Source: Bradyrhizobium glycinis
GTDB taxonomy: Bacteria; Pseudomonadota; Alphaproteobacteria; Rhizobiales; Xanthobacteraceae
DNA: 64,000 nucleotides
Assembly: GCF_016031655.1 (NCBI RefSeq)
Contig: NZ_JACCHQ010000013.1
Coordinates: 1 to 64,000 of the forward strand
Direction: 5' to 3'
Below the pieces are notes generated by a model that made no database searches, was not told the origin of the DNA, and saw only the letters and a program-made list of their open reading frames with translations. Made by a program: the position numbers and the translations under genes. Positions 37,511-47,085 of this stretch are shown piece by piece. How positions within the stretch are numbered: position 1 is the first letter of the stretch; every line of letters begins with the position of its first letter.

Positions 37511-37615
37511 AGCTGCCGTAGGGTGGGCAAAGCGAAGCGTGCCCACCAAGTCTGTCGCGATTGCCGAGAGATGGTGGGCACGGCGCTGCGCGCCTTTGCC
37601 TACCCTACGGCAGCT
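37511..37615. repeat. palindromic intergenic repeat, family D
   Basis: Outer arms AGCTGCCGTAGGGTGGGCA and TGCCTACCCTACGGCAGCT are inverted with one mismatch. The middle has GCGTGCCCACCAAG and TGGTGGGCACGGCG. Other copies: 42355-42476, 43095-43175 (degraded) and 55598-55690. Confidence 0.75.
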
Positions 37616-37618
37616 CGG

Positions 37619-39244
37619 CTATTTTCCCGGCGGCGCGAAGTAGATGTTCCAGCTCATCGACGGGCCGGCCTTGCCGTTGGTGAAGCGGCGCGTGGTCATC
37701 ACGATGCGCTCGGCGTTGGGCGCGACGTCCGACACCCATTTCTCGAACGCGGGCAGGCGGCCGTCGGTCGGATCGAACACGCCGATGAACCCGTATTTCT
37801 TGGCGTCGTCGCGCGAGGTCAATCCGGAATCCCAGGCCTCCAACGGCAGCAGCGCGGCCGGATGATCCGGGCTGTAGAACACCAGCGGCTGGATCTGTTC
37901 CATCGTGCCGGCAACGACGGCCCAGCGCGAGCCGAAGCGGGTGTGCCAGGCCTGGGTCAATTCGCGCGCGAGCTCCGAGCGCGCGCCGTAGATCTGTGCA
38001 TTGCCGGCATTGGCCGCCATCTCGCGCGCGGCGATCCATGGCGAAGCGGCGAGCGTCGCGGCGCTGAGCACGAGCCAGATCGCGGCGATGTTGAACAGCG
38101 CGGCGCTCTGCACGCGCAGCGTCGGGATCGCAACCAGTGCGAGCGGCACCAGGAAGAACAGCGAGATGCCCCAATCCGTCTTCATGTAGATGCTGAAGGC
38201 GAGCGCGCCGAGCGGCGGGCCGACTGCGACGATGACCTGGACGATCCAGACATTCAGCGCCTGCGAGACATTGACCCCTGCATTGGCGCCGCGCGCCCAG
38301 GCGCGCGTGACGATGCGCAACGGCGCACTTAGCAGCAATTTGACCCATGGCGGCACCAGCGCCATGGCCAGCGCCGCGAGCGCCACCGGCAAGGCCAGCA
38401 ACGCGAAGTTATGCAGCACATAGCCCGCGACGAGCTGATGCAGCTGGGCCTTGTCCTTGAGGCTGTAGGTGTCGCCGGCATAGGTCAGCGGCACGAAATG
38501 CGCATCCGCCAGCCAGACGAGGTGCGGGATCATCGCCGCGACCATCGTGGCGATCGCCACCCATGGGGCCGGCGACGAGAGGAAACGCAAGCGGTCGGGA
38601 TGGATCAGCGCGGCCAACCCAATCGCGCCGATCATCGTCAGCACCCAATATTTCGTCATCAGCGCCAGCGCGCCAGCAAGCCCGAGCAGGATTCCGGATT
38701 GCCAGCTCCGCTTCGCGAAGGCGTTGAGATAGGCGAGCACCAGGAGCGGCAGCGTGACGAGCTGCAGCAGGTCCGGGTTGTACTTGAAACCCTTGAAGTT
38801 GAAGATCGGGTAGAGCGCGATCATCACCACGACCAGGAACGCGCGGCGCGCATCCACCACGCGCAAGGCGATCAGCCAGCAGAGCACCATGCCGACGCTC
38901 ACCGTCGTCATCGCCAGCGCATAGGTCGCCCAATCCGCCGCCGGGAACGCCTTGAACCAGAGGCCGGCCACCCAGCCCGACAACGGCGGGTGCTTGCCAT
39001 AGCCCCAGAGGAATTTCTGTCCCCAGCCCCAGGCTTCTGCGACGTCCATGTGAACGTCCTGCGCCGCCTTCAGATTGATCAGGATGAAGGTCCACAGCAC
39101 CGCGTGCAGGATGGCGAATTGGATCACCAGCCATAATTGCGCCTCGGGGCGGGTCGCGCAGGCAACCAGGAAGGCCCGGAAGCGGTTGTAACTCAAGCGG
39201 GTCTTTGCCCGCGCTCCGGCAGTGGGAATAGAGGTCGTGGACAT
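37619..39244 (-). CDS. GT39-like glycosyltransferase membrane protein
   Basis: 541 residues with about ten to twelve membrane segments. After an N-terminal tail and first helix, DVHMDVAEAWGWGQKFLWGY and KHPPLSGWVAGLWFKAF resemble the first luminal loop and catalytic Asp/Glu region of ArnT/PMT-type (GT39) enzymes. The later PDLLQLVTLPLLVLAYLNAF fits too. Family members transfer a sugar from a polyprenyl-phosphate donor to lipid A or proteins on the periplasmic side. The acceptor is unknown. The gene is divergent from lepA across about 110 bp. Confidence 0.85.
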   Translation of the reverse strand: MSTTSIPTAGARAKTRLSYNRFRAFLVACATRPEAQLWLVIQFAILHAVLWTFILINLKAAQDVHMDVAEAWGWGQKFLWGYGKHPPLSGWVAGLWFKAFPAADWATYALAMTTVSVGMVLCWLIALRVVDARRAFLVVVMIALYPIFNFKGFKYNPDLLQLVTLPLLVLAYLNAFAKRSWQSGILLGLAGALALMTKYWVLTMIGAIGLAALIHPDRLRFLSSPAPWVAIATMVAAMIPHLVWLADAHFVPLTYAGDTYSLKDKAQLHQLVAGYVLHNFALLALPVALAALAMALVPPWVKLLLSAPLRIVTRAWARGANAGVNVSQALNVWIVQVIVAVGPPLGALAFSIYMKTDWGISLFFLVPLALVAIPTLRVQSAALFNIAAIWLVLSAATLAASPWIAAREMAANAGNAQIYGARSELARELTQAWHTRFGSRWAVVAGTMEQIQPLVFYSPDHPAALLPLEAWDSGLTSRDDAKKYGFIGVFDPTDGRLPAFEKWVSDVAPNAERIVMTTRRFTNGKAGPSMSWNIYFAPPGK

Positions 39245-39357
39245 GGCCGTTGCGTAGCGCGTTTTGGCCCGTCATGGAATCAGCTTGGCGTGAACAAAGG
39301 CCCTGAAAATACAGCAATATGGTTGCCGCACGGGGATGTGAGTGGTATCCCGCGCCC

Positions 39358-41169
39358 ATGACGACCGTCCCCATTTCCAACATCCGCAATTTCTCCATCG
39401 TCGCCCATATCGACCATGGAAAATCGACGCTGGCCGACCGCCTGATCCAGATGACCGGCGGCCTCTCCGACCGCGAGATGGCGGGCAAGGAGCAGGTGCT
39501 CGATTCCATGGACATCGAGCGCGAGCGCGGCATCACGATCAAGGCGCAGACGGTGCGCCTCGCCTACCGCGCCAAGGACGGCAAGGATTACATCTTCAAC
39601 CTGATGGACACGCCCGGCCATGTCGACTTCGCCTACGAGGTCTCGCGGTCGCTGGCGGCCTGCGAGGGTTCCCTGCTCGTGGTCGACGCCAGCCAGGGCG
39701 TCGAGGCGCAGACGCTCGCCAACGTCTATCAGGCGCTCGACAACAATCACGAGATCGTCCCGGTCCTGAACAAGGTCGACCTGCCCGCGGCCGAGCCAGA
39801 GAAGGTCAAGCAGCAGATCGAGGACGTCATCGGCATCGACGCCTCCGACGCGGTGATGATCTCGGCCAAGACTGGTCTCGGCGTGCCGGACGTGCTGGAG
39901 GCCATCGTCACCCGCCTGCCGCCGCCGAAGGGCGATCGCGACGCCACGCTCAAGGCGCTCTTGGTCGACAGCTGGTACGACGTCTATCTCGGCGTCGTCG
40001 TGCTGGTGCGCATTGTCGACGGCACGATGAAGAAGGGCCAGCGCGTGCGCATGATGGGCACCGGCGCGGCCTATGACGTCGAGCGTGTCGGCTTCTTCAC
40101 GCCGAAGATGCAGCAGGTCGAGGAGCTGGGCCCCGGCGAGATCGGCTTCATCACCGCCGCGATCAAGGAAGTCGCCGACACCCGCGTCGGCGACACCATC
40201 ACCGACGACAGGAAGCCGGTCGCCGAGATGCTGCCGGGCTTCAAGCCGGCGATCCCGGTGGTGTTCTGCGGCCTATTCCCGGTCGACGCCGACGACTTCG
40301 AGACGCTGCGCGCCGCGGTGGGCAAGCTGCGCCTCAACGACGCCAGCTTCTCCTTCGAGATGGAGACGTCAGCCGCGCTCGGCTTCGGCTTCCGCTGCGG
40401 CTTCCTCGGGCTGCTGCACCTCGAGATCATCCAGGAGCGGCTATCGCGCGAGTTCGATCTCAATCTGATCGCGACCGCGCCGAGCGTCATCTACAAGATG
40501 AAGCTCACCGACGGCCAGGAGATCGAGATCCACAATCCCGTCGACATGCCCGACGTGGTCAAGATCGCCGAGATCGACGAGCCCTGGATCGAGGCGACGA
40601 TCCTCACGCCCGACGAATATCTCGGCAGCGTCCTGAAGCTGTGCCAGGACCGCCGCGGCGCGCAGAAGGAGCTCACCTACGTCGGCTCCCGCGCCATGGT
40701 GAAATACGACCTGCCGCTGAACGAAGTCGTGTTCGACTTCTACGACCGCCTCAAATCGGTCTCCAAGGGCTACGCCTCGTTCGACTATCATCTCACCGAC
40801 TACAAGCCGGCCGATCTCGTCAAGATGCAGATCCTGGTCAATGCCGAGCCGGTCGATGCGCTCTCGATGCTGGTCCACCGCACCCGTGCGGAGGGCCGCG
40901 GCCGCGCCATGGTCGAGAAGATGAAGGAGCTGATCCCGCCGCACATGTTCCAGATCCCGATCCAGGCGGCGATCGGCGGCAAGGTGATCGCGCGCGAGAC
41001 GGTGCGCGCGCTGCGCAAGGACGTCACCGCAAAATGCTACGGCGGCGACATCACGCGCAAGCGCAAGCTTCTGGAGAAGCAGAAGGAAGGCAAGAAGAAA
41101 ATGCGGCAGTTCGGCAAGGTCGACATCCCGCAGGAAGCTTTCATTGCCGCGCTGAAGGTGGACAGCTGA
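39358..41169 (+). CDS. lepA: elongation factor 4 (LepA)
   Basis: 603 residues, family length. The G1 motif AHIDHGKST is at 16-24; DTPGHVDF (G3) and VLNKVDLP (G4) follow. The C-terminal LepA-specific block includes RNA-facing KYDLPLNEVVFDFYDRLKS and the end with RKRKLLEKQKEGKKKMRQFG. It is a translational GTPase that affects initiation and back-translocation under stress. The start is the ATG at 39358; the in-frame extension to 39319 has no support. A strong terminator at 41351-41389 follows, after a family C repeat. Confidence 0.97.
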   Translation: MTTVPISNIRNFSIVAHIDHGKSTLADRLIQMTGGLSDREMAGKEQVLDSMDIERERGITIKAQTVRLAYRAKDGKDYIFNLMDTPGHVDFAYEVSRSLAACEGSLLVVDASQGVEAQTLANVYQALDNNHEIVPVLNKVDLPAAEPEKVKQQIEDVIGIDASDAVMISAKTGLGVPDVLEAIVTRLPPPKGDRDATLKALLVDSWYDVYLGVVVLVRIVDGTMKKGQRVRMMGTGAAYDVERVGFFTPKMQQVEELGPGEIGFITAAIKEVADTRVGDTITDDRKPVAEMLPGFKPAIPVVFCGLFPVDADDFETLRAAVGKLRLNDASFSFEMETSAALGFGFRCGFLGLLHLEIIQERLSREFDLNLIATAPSVIYKMKLTDGQEIEIHNPVDMPDVVKIAEIDEPWIEATILTPDEYLGSVLKLCQDRRGAQKELTYVGSRAMVKYDLPLNEVVFDFYDRLKSVSKGYASFDYHLTDYKPADLVKMQILVNAEPVDALSMLVHRTRAEGRGRAMVEKMKELIPPHMFQIPIQAAIGGKVIARETVRALRKDVTAKCYGGDITRKRKLLEKQKEGKKKMRQFGKVDIPQEAFIAALKVDS

Positions 41170-41199
41170 GCAACGGACCTTCACTCATCGCGAACCGCC

Positions 41200-41280
41200 G
41201 TCATGCCCGGGCTCGTCCCGGGCATCCACGTTTTTGCCGCGACAAAAGTCGTGGATGGCCGGGTCAAGCCCGGCCATGAC
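41200..41280. repeat. palindromic intergenic repeat, family C
   Basis: Arms GTCATGCCCGGGCTCGTCCC and GGCCGGGTCAAGCCCGGCCA, with an inner inverted pair ATCCACG/CGTGGAT. Same family as 1699-1786 and 5859-5961. Confidence 0.7.
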
Positions 41281-41350
41281 GACGATGCGGAGCAACTTTG
41301 TCGCGAGACCGGTTTCGGCCAGCAAAACAAAACTGCGAAAACAACCCCAT

Positions 41351-41389
41351 GCACAGTAGCCGCGCCCTTGGCGGCATTGTGCTTTTTTT
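41351..41389 (+). terminator. intrinsic terminator after lepA
   Basis: GCACA-GTA-GCCGC-GCCCTTG-GCGGC-AT-TGTGC folds into a two-part stem and is followed directly by seven T residues. The stem pairs all ten bases. It lies about 180 bases past the lepA stop. Confidence 0.8.
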
Positions 41390-41523
41390 GATTTTACGAA
41401 GTCGGTTTGACCCGTCGGGCAAAACAGGGCTATGTTGGCAGGCTCGCAGCGGGCTGGAAGAGCCAGCACGATCGTTCGTCTAATTTTTAGATATCAAATC
41501 ATTGAACCCAACGGAGCTATTTC

Positions 41524-42327
41524 ATGATCCGTTCAAGCATCACACGTCGCAGACTTCTTGGCAGCCTTGGCGCGGCAGCCGGCTCGGCCTCCGCATTCGC
41601 GCCGGGCGTATTTACCAGTCCGGCCCGTGCGCAATCGACCCAGAAGACCTATGTGCTCGTTCCCGGCGCGTATTACGGCGCCTGGTCGTGGCAGCGCGTC
41701 ACGGAACGCCTGCAAAAGCTGGGGCATCGCGTCTATGCGCTGACGCTGACCGGATTGGCGGAGCGCTCGCACCTTCTGAACAAGGACATCAGCCTCGACA
41801 CCCACATCTCCGACATCGCCAATCTCGTCGAATGGGAGGACCTGACGGACATCTGCCTGGTTGCCCATTCCTATGGTGGCTGTCCGGCATCGGGCGCGCT
41901 CGAGCGCATCGGAAGCCGGGTCTCGTCGATCGTCTGGGTCGATGCCATCAAGCCCGCGGACGGTCAGTCGTTTCGGGACCTCGTCCCCTTCCCGATCGAG
42001 GAGGGCGCGATCAGCCGTCCGGCGCCCAAGGCGGTTCCTCCGAACGCGTTCAACGATCCGAAGGATGTGGCTTGGGTGCTGTCGAAGGTCACCCCACATC
42101 CCGTCGGCACATTCCTGCAACCGGTCAAGCTGTCGGGCGCGCGCGAAAAGGTCGCCAAGAAAACCTTCATCCGCTTGCCGAAATTCCAGCTCGCCGCCAT
42201 GGACAAGGCGGCGGCGGAGTGCAAGGCGGACAACTCCTGGACCGTTCTCGAGAACACCACGTCCGGCCACTCGGTCATGATCGTCGAGCCGGATTGGTTG
42301 ACGGACGTGTTGACCAAGTCCGCGTGA
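41524..42327 (+). CDS. exported alpha/beta-hydrolase (Tat signal)
   Basis: 267 residues. The N-terminus SSITRRRLLGSLGAAAGSA has a twin-arginine pattern followed by a hydrophobic core, so Tat export is likely. The fold shows TYVLVPGAYYGAWSW, the nucleophile Ser116 in VAHSYGG and the late histidine His249 in TSGHSVMIVEP, with an Asp near VDAIKPADG as a candidate acid. It resembles salicylate-esterase/methylesterase-like hydrolases, but the substrate is not known. The leader is AT-rich compared with the core, and neighbours change to accessory genes here, so horizontal gain is possible. Confidence 0.85.
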   Translation: MIRSSITRRRLLGSLGAAAGSASAFAPGVFTSPARAQSTQKTYVLVPGAYYGAWSWQRVTERLQKLGHRVYALTLTGLAERSHLLNKDISLDTHISDIANLVEWEDLTDICLVAHSYGGCPASGALERIGSRVSSIVWVDAIKPADGQSFRDLVPFPIEEGAISRPAPKAVPPNAFNDPKDVAWVLSKVTPHPVGTFLQPVKLSGAREKVAKKTFIRLPKFQLAAMDKAAAECKADNSWTVLENTTSGHSVMIVEPDWLTDVLTKSA

Positions 42328-42354
42328 GATCGGTCTCAGCAAGCCTGGGTTTTT

Positions 42355-42476
42355 AGGTTAGGCAAAGCGACTTGTCCGCCATAGCTCGAAGAGCGACGGC
42401 CGAAGCGTGCCCACCCGCTTGTGTGCCGTCGGGAAGAGTGGTGGGCACGGCGCTCCGCGCCTTTGCCCACCCTTCG
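42355..42476. repeat. palindromic intergenic repeat, family D
   Basis: Similar to 37511-37615, less well preserved: TTAGGCAAAGCG near the start and CGCGCCTTTGCCCACCCTTC at the end, with GAAGCGTGCCCACCCG and GTGGTGGGCACGGCG inside. Confidence 0.6.
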
Positions 42477-42511
42477 AAAGCTGTGCTCGCGTCCGCTCCT
42501 TGAGCACGCCC

Positions 42512-42928
42512 TCACAGCATCTTCTGCTTCGCCTCGACGTACTTCGCAAAATTGTCGAGGATCGCCTGCCAGCCACCCTGCTGCTGTTCGACCGAGTGCG
42601 TGGTTTCGGCGTCGAAGGTGACGCGGACGACAACGCCGTTCGGGCCGGATACGAACTCAACCTCGGCCTTCCGATCGCCGAACGCGTATTCGATCCGCTT
42701 GTGCTCGACGATCTTGGTGTAGGTGCCCGCGAAGTCGAAGCCCATGCTGCCGTCCTTGGCTTCCATCCGGGACGAGAAGGCGCCGCCTTCGCGCAGGTCG
42801 ACCGTCGCCCTGGTCGTATGCCAGTCGTCGGACGCCGCATTCCACTTCACGATGTCGGCAGGCGTCGTATAGGCACGCCAGACCTGATCGATCGGTGCGG
42901 CTACGCTGGTTTCGACGGTGATCCTCAT
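42512..42928 (-). CDS. SRPBCC (AHSA1-like) family protein
   Basis: 138 residues with a START/Bet v1-like hydrophobic cavity fold: ITVETSVAAPIDQVWRAYTTPADIVKWN at the N-terminus, written here as two blocks, and later VEFVSGPNGVVVRVTFDAE and GWQAILDNFAKYVE. This matches the AHSA1/SRPBCC domain family, whose members bind ligands or assist chaperones; many have no known role. The gene stands between family D repeats and may be a single-gene transcript. ATG complementary to 42926-42928. Confidence 0.88.
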   Translation of the reverse strand: MRITVETSVAAPIDQVWRAYTTPADIVKWNAASDDWHTTRATVDLREGGAFSSRMEAKDGSMGFDFAGTYTKIVEHKRIEYAFGDRKAEVEFVSGPNGVVVRVTFDAETTHSVEQQQGGWQAILDNFAKYVEAKQKML

Positions 42929-43094
42929 GGGTATTGCTCCAGTTGCGACTTTGGCGCTCGAATTGACGGAATCACGTCACGTGTGCCGGGTCCATCTCCA
43001 GCACGTCCGGGACGTATCCACCCAAGGACGATCGAGACCGGCCCATGCCGACATGGTCCGGCCTCAATGCGCCAAAAAAGTTGGAAATGTCGTC

Positions 43095-43175
43095 GTGTGG
43101 GCAAAGCGAAATGTGCCCACGAAATTGTGTGCTGTCGGAAGAATGGCAGGCCGGCGCTCGGCGCCTTGCTGGTCT
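43095..43175. repeat. degraded palindromic repeat, family D, at the end of the TPR gene
   Basis: GTGTGGGCAAAGCGAAATGTGCCCACGAAATTGTGTGC matches the left half of family D (given here in part). The right half is degraded (GGCGCTCGGCGCCTTGC). It directly abuts the stop codon of the TPR gene (43176-43178), so the repeat probably reshaped the gene end. Confidence 0.5.
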
Positions 43176-44129
43176 TCAAATCGGCCTTGTCTTCCCGCGG
43201 ATGGCCATCGACCGTTTCAGGACCTGCTGGGCATCGGCATAGCGGCCCTGATCCCTGTAGAGACCGGCGAGGTTGTCCAGAACGCCGGCGAGATCCGGGT
43301 GGTTGGGACCGAGGGTTTTCTCGAGAGTGGCCACCGACCGCTTGAACAGCCGCTCGGCTTCGGCGTTACGCCCCTGGCGCGCATAGAGTGCAGCCAGATT
43401 GTTCTGTGCCTGGGCGATGTCGGGATGATCGGGGCCGAACGCCTTCTCGGTCACCGCCATCGATCGCTTCAGCAGCTGCTCGGCATCGGCATAGCGACGC
43501 CGATTGATATAGGCGTCTGCCAAATTGTTCATCAGCACCGTGGCTTCGGGATCGTCGGGGCCGAGCGCTTTCTGCAGCACGGCAAGGCCTCGCTTGAACA
43601 GCGGTATGGCCTGATCGTACTTGCCCTGATTGCTGTAAACGGCGCCGAGATTGCTCAACGCCAGCACGATCGACGGATCATCGCTTTTCTCGCCAATGGC
43701 GATCGAGCGCTTGAGAAGCGGCTCCGCTTCTGCGTAACGCTCTTCAGCGCGATAGAGATCGCCCAGATTGTTCAGCACCATTGCGACTTCGGCATGATTC
43801 GGACCGAGTGTCTTCTCCCGGATGACCAGCGCGCGCTTGTAGAGCGGTTCGGCAACGGCGTATTGGCCGAGATTGTAATGGATCGTGCCGAGGTCGTTCA
43901 GCGGCATCGCGACGTGCGCATCGTCAGGGCCGAACTCCTTCTCGCGAAGGGCCAGCGACTTCTGTGCCAGAGGCAGTGCTTCCTTGTACTTCCCGGCCCG
44001 ATAAAGCTCCTTCATCTGCCGGATCAGCGCGCCCGCCTCGTCCTCTTCGGCATGGGACGGCACGCCGAACGACAGGCTCAAGGCAAGCGCAGCAATTGCA
44101 GCGCAGATCGATGCTTTCAGGGTCCTCAT
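43176..44129 (-). CDS. exported tetratricopeptide repeat protein, likely cut short
   Basis: 317 residues. The N-terminus (ASICAAIAALALSLSFG) is a signal peptide. The rest is about seven 42-residue TPR units of the same kind as in the TPR-CHAT protein (AEPLYKRALVIREKTLGP, AEPLLKRSIAIGEKS, AERLFKRSVATLEKTLGP). The last unit stops after KRSMAIRGKTRPI, without the usual HPDVA-type continuation, and its stop codon abuts a degraded family D repeat. No CHAT domain follows. It may be a truncated relative of the 29865-32459 protein or an independent TPR scaffold. ATG complementary to 44127-44129. Confidence 0.85.
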   Translation of the reverse strand: MRTLKASICAAIAALALSLSFGVPSHAEEDEAGALIRQMKELYRAGKYKEALPLAQKSLALREKEFGPDDAHVAMPLNDLGTIHYNLGQYAVAEPLYKRALVIREKTLGPNHAEVAMVLNNLGDLYRAEERYAEAEPLLKRSIAIGEKSDDPSIVLALSNLGAVYSNQGKYDQAIPLFKRGLAVLQKALGPDDPEATVLMNNLADAYINRRRYADAEQLLKRSMAVTEKAFGPDHPDIAQAQNNLAALYARQGRNAEAERLFKRSVATLEKTLGPNHPDLAGVLDNLAGLYRDQGRYADAQQVLKRSMAIRGKTRPI

Positions 44130-44318
44130 CGCGCCTTCCCTTGTCGCGGTTATCGGGACTTACGCGCCGTTGGTGCTCCCGGAAGCCGGACAGGTTCAAT
44201 GCAGCCGCGACTTGCGGACCCCATCACCGACTGGTCGGCGAATACCGGCCAGAAGGACGGACCCGACCGACCGCGCCGCCAGCGGGGCTGTATGCCATTG
44301 GCAGGCGCGATCAATTCA

Positions 44319-45620
44319 TCATTGCCCGAGCTGCTGCAGCACGGCGAACCACAACGCGAGCGGCTCCCGGAGCGCGTTTGGCTCGGACGGCTTTTGGCGA
44401 ACGGCCGTGTGCACCATGACGAGCTTGGAGGCGGGATCGACCAGGATGATCTGACCGCGAATGCCGAGCAGGGCAAATCGGCGCTGCTCGCCGGGGAGAA
44501 GCCACACCTGATAGCCGTAGCCGAAATAGCGCGTGGCCACGTGCGGGGCGAGATGGCCGTCGGCCGGCCGCACGGTCGTGGCATCGAGCAGCCATTGCCG
44601 AGGGATCAGCTGACGGCCTTCCCACGCGCCGTCATGGGCGAGCAACCGGGCCAGGCGCGCATAATCGCGCAGGGTTGCGTTGAAGCAGCAAAAGGCGATC
44701 TCCTGCCCGCTCCCGTCGATCACCCAGGAGGCGTCCGCCTCGGTGCCGATGGGGTCCCAGATCCGGTCGTGGAGATAGTCGGCAACCGGCGTGCCCGTGG
44801 CGGCGCGCAGGACCAGCCCGAGTATCTCCGTTTCAACGCTGGCATAGTGGAATTTGGTGCCTGGCGGCGCGGTTCGGGTGTTGAACTGCGCGACGATGGC
44901 GGCGGGATCTTTCGACGGGCCGCCGAATAGGGCCCGCCCAAGCCGGGCGATGTCGTCGTTCCCGTCATAGACTTCCGAAAATTCGACGCCCGACGACATG
45001 TTCAACAAGGCGCGGATGGATGTGTTGCCATATTCCGTGCCTGCAAGGCCGCCGACGTAGGTGGAGACGAGGTCGTCGATCGACTTGATCCGTCCCTCCG
45101 AGACCGCGATGCCGACCAGCATGGCCACCAACGTCTTGGCCATGGACTGCGAGACAAAGCGGTGATGGTCGGTCCGCGCATATTGATAGTGCTCGTACAG
45201 GATCGTGTCGTCCCTGGCGATCAGGAGACCCGTCACCGGGTTGCGCTTGAGGTAGTCCGCGATGCCGAGCTTTTCGTTACCAAAGCTGTAGGTGATCGAC
45301 GGCTCCGGCGCGCGCTTGAATTGCCAGGGCGCGGTCGCGCGAGCGACCCGGCGCGAGGGATAGGTCTCGCCGAAATGGCTGTAGCTCCCGACGAGCTTGT
45401 TGAGCTCTGGAGTGGCTCCCCGCGTGCCGACCGGATAGCCTTCAGCAGCACCGTAGAGCTCGGCATCGGGACCGCTATCCGAAAAGACCGGCCCCGGCGC
45501 GGCGGGCGCGCTTCGGACGTCCTGCGCGCAGGCCAACGGCGCCCAGACCGCAGAGGCGAAAATGACGGTCAGGAAAAGCCTGCGGCACAGGCGCGGCCCA
45601 AACAGCGCTGCCCAGTTCAT
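44319..45620 (-). CDS. serine hydrolase of the beta-lactamase/penicillin-binding family
   Basis: 433 residues from the ATG at 45618-45620, with GAGGAGG upstream. An N-terminal hydrophobic segment (LFLTVIFASAVWAPLACA) suggests export, possibly as a lipoprotein-like or secreted enzyme. The catalytic SxxK is SMAK at 159-162 (FVSQSMAKTLVAML), a YxN-like YAS occurs at FHYASVETE, and the C-terminal region has GYGYQVWLLPGE. It belongs to the class C beta-lactamase/esterase/DD-peptidase superfamily; activity cannot be told apart from sequence. The gene is divergent from the MFS transporter. Confidence 0.9.
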   Translation of the reverse strand: MNWAALFGPRLCRRLFLTVIFASAVWAPLACAQDVRSAPAAPGPVFSDSGPDAELYGAAEGYPVGTRGATPELNKLVGSYSHFGETYPSRRVARATAPWQFKRAPEPSITYSFGNEKLGIADYLKRNPVTGLLIARDDTILYEHYQYARTDHHRFVSQSMAKTLVAMLVGIAVSEGRIKSIDDLVSTYVGGLAGTEYGNTSIRALLNMSSGVEFSEVYDGNDDIARLGRALFGGPSKDPAAIVAQFNTRTAPPGTKFHYASVETEILGLVLRAATGTPVADYLHDRIWDPIGTEADASWVIDGSGQEIAFCCFNATLRDYARLARLLAHDGAWEGRQLIPRQWLLDATTVRPADGHLAPHVATRYFGYGYQVWLLPGEQRRFALLGIRGQIILVDPASKLVMVHTAVRQKPSEPNALREPLALWFAVLQQLGQ

Positions 45621-45810
45621 TGGACTTGCCTCCTCGCACGTTGGTGGGTGTGCGCTTGAACGACGTCGCAGGCCGGTGACGCGCGGCATGCTATCATCGC
45701 GGACGGGCCGTGTCAGCCTGCGGTGGCAACCCGCCTTGCTCTCGCCCCGCAGATAAGTCACCATCCCTCCCGCGCACCATCAAAAAAGAGCAAAAGCGCT
45801 AAGGAAACGC

Positions 45811-47031
45811 ATGAGCAAGCCGTCACGCTTCGACTATGGCTGGGTCGTTGTCGCCGCGGGCGCACTGATGACCTGCATCGGATTCGGCACGATGCTGTCA
45901 CTGGCGGTGTTCTTGCAACCGATCTCGGAGGCAATGGGCTGGTCGCGCGCCGGCGTGTCGGCGGCCGCGACGCTGGATTTCCTCTGCATGGGATTTGCCG
46001 CATTCCTATGGGGCACGCTGTCGGACCGGTTCGGCACCCGCATCGTGGTGCTCTCGGGAAGCCTGCTGCTGGGGTTCGGCCTCGTCGCCGCGAGCCAGGC
46101 AGCAAGCCTGTGGCAATTCCAGCTCTGCTTCGGCGTGCTGATCGGGATCGCCGTGGGCAGCTTCTACGCACCGATGATGGCGCTCGCGAGCGCCTGGATC
46201 GAAAAGAACCGCAGCCTCGCAGTGGCGCTGGTCTCGGCCGGCATGGGCGTATCGCCAGTGACGGTCGCGCCGGCCGCGAGCTGGCTGATCACGGCCTATG
46301 ATTGGCGCACCGCGATGCTGATGATCGGCTGTGCTGCCTGGGCGCTGTTGATCCCCGCTTGCTTCCTGGTACGTCCGGCGCCGCCAGCCGCGGGCTCCGC
46401 AACGACGGACGCGGCGCCGGAGGTCGCGATGAACGCGGCGCAGGCGCTGCGCACGCCGCAATTCATCGCGCTCGCAGCGGCGCATTTCGCCTGCTGCGCG
46501 GCGCATTCCGGCCCGATCTTCCACATGGTGTCCTATGCGATGGTCTGCGGCATTGCTCCGCTCACGGCGGTGACGGTCTACAGCGTCGCCGGCGTCTCAG
46601 GCCTCGGCGGACGCCTGTTGCTGGGCGCGCTGGCCGATCGCATCGGCGCAAAACCGGTCCTTGTCGGCGGATTGTTCGTGCAGGCGATGTGCATTGCGAC
46701 CTATCTGGCGGTGGCGCAGCTCGGCGAGTTCTACGCGCTCTCGGTCGTGTTCGGCCTCGCCTATGGCGGGGTGATGCCGCTCTATGCGGTGCTGGTCCGC
46801 GAGTTCTTCGGCGCGCGCATCATGGGCACGGTATTCGGCGCTGTGTCGGCCTTCGCCAGCCTCGGCATGGCGCTCGGGCCCTGGGCCGGCGGGATCGTGT
46901 TCGACACGTTCCAGCAATACACCTGGCTCCACGCCGGCTCCTTCGCGATCGGGCTTGCGGCGGTCGCGGTGGCGCTGAGTTTTCCGACGCGGCGCAGGCC
47001 GTCGCTCGATCTTAGCCGCGCGACAGCGTGA
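45811..47031 (+). CDS. MFS transporter
   Basis: 406 residues with about twelve membrane helices. FDYGWVVVAAGALMTCIGFG begins helix 1, and the signature loop between helices 2 and 3 reads FLWGTLSDRFGTRIVVL, with a matching GGRLLLGALADRIGAKPVL in the second half. It resembles the oxalate/formate or monocarboxylate-like MFS group; substrate unknown. It is a single gene, divergent from the serine hydrolase. Confidence 0.93.
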   Translation: MSKPSRFDYGWVVVAAGALMTCIGFGTMLSLAVFLQPISEAMGWSRAGVSAAATLDFLCMGFAAFLWGTLSDRFGTRIVVLSGSLLLGFGLVAASQAASLWQFQLCFGVLIGIAVGSFYAPMMALASAWIEKNRSLAVALVSAGMGVSPVTVAPAASWLITAYDWRTAMLMIGCAAWALLIPACFLVRPAPPAAGSATTDAAPEVAMNAAQALRTPQFIALAAAHFACCAAHSGPIFHMVSYAMVCGIAPLTAVTVYSVAGVSGLGGRLLLGALADRIGAKPVLVGGLFVQAMCIATYLAVAQLGEFYALSVVFGLAYGGVMPLYAVLVREFFGARIMGTVFGAVSAFASLGMALGPWAGGIVFDTFQQYTWLHAGSFAIGLAAVAVALSFPTRRRPSLDLSRATA

Positions 47032-47085
47032 CACCGAGCTGTGGCGATTGCCGGATCTGATTTTCCAGCCGAACGAACCTGCGTC

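Larger units (their letters stand above)
41170..41523. other. lepA downstream region without a gene
   Basis: A 354-base gap: a family C repeat at 41200-41280, an intrinsic terminator at 41351-41389, then a relatively AT-rich leader of the next gene from about 41390. I see no coding sequence. Confidence 0.7.

Noticed and set aside
42918..44930. 670-codon plus-strand frame opposite the second TPR gene and serine hydrolase
   Set aside because: It spans two opposite genes and has no domain; the shadow of repeated TPR codons explains its length.
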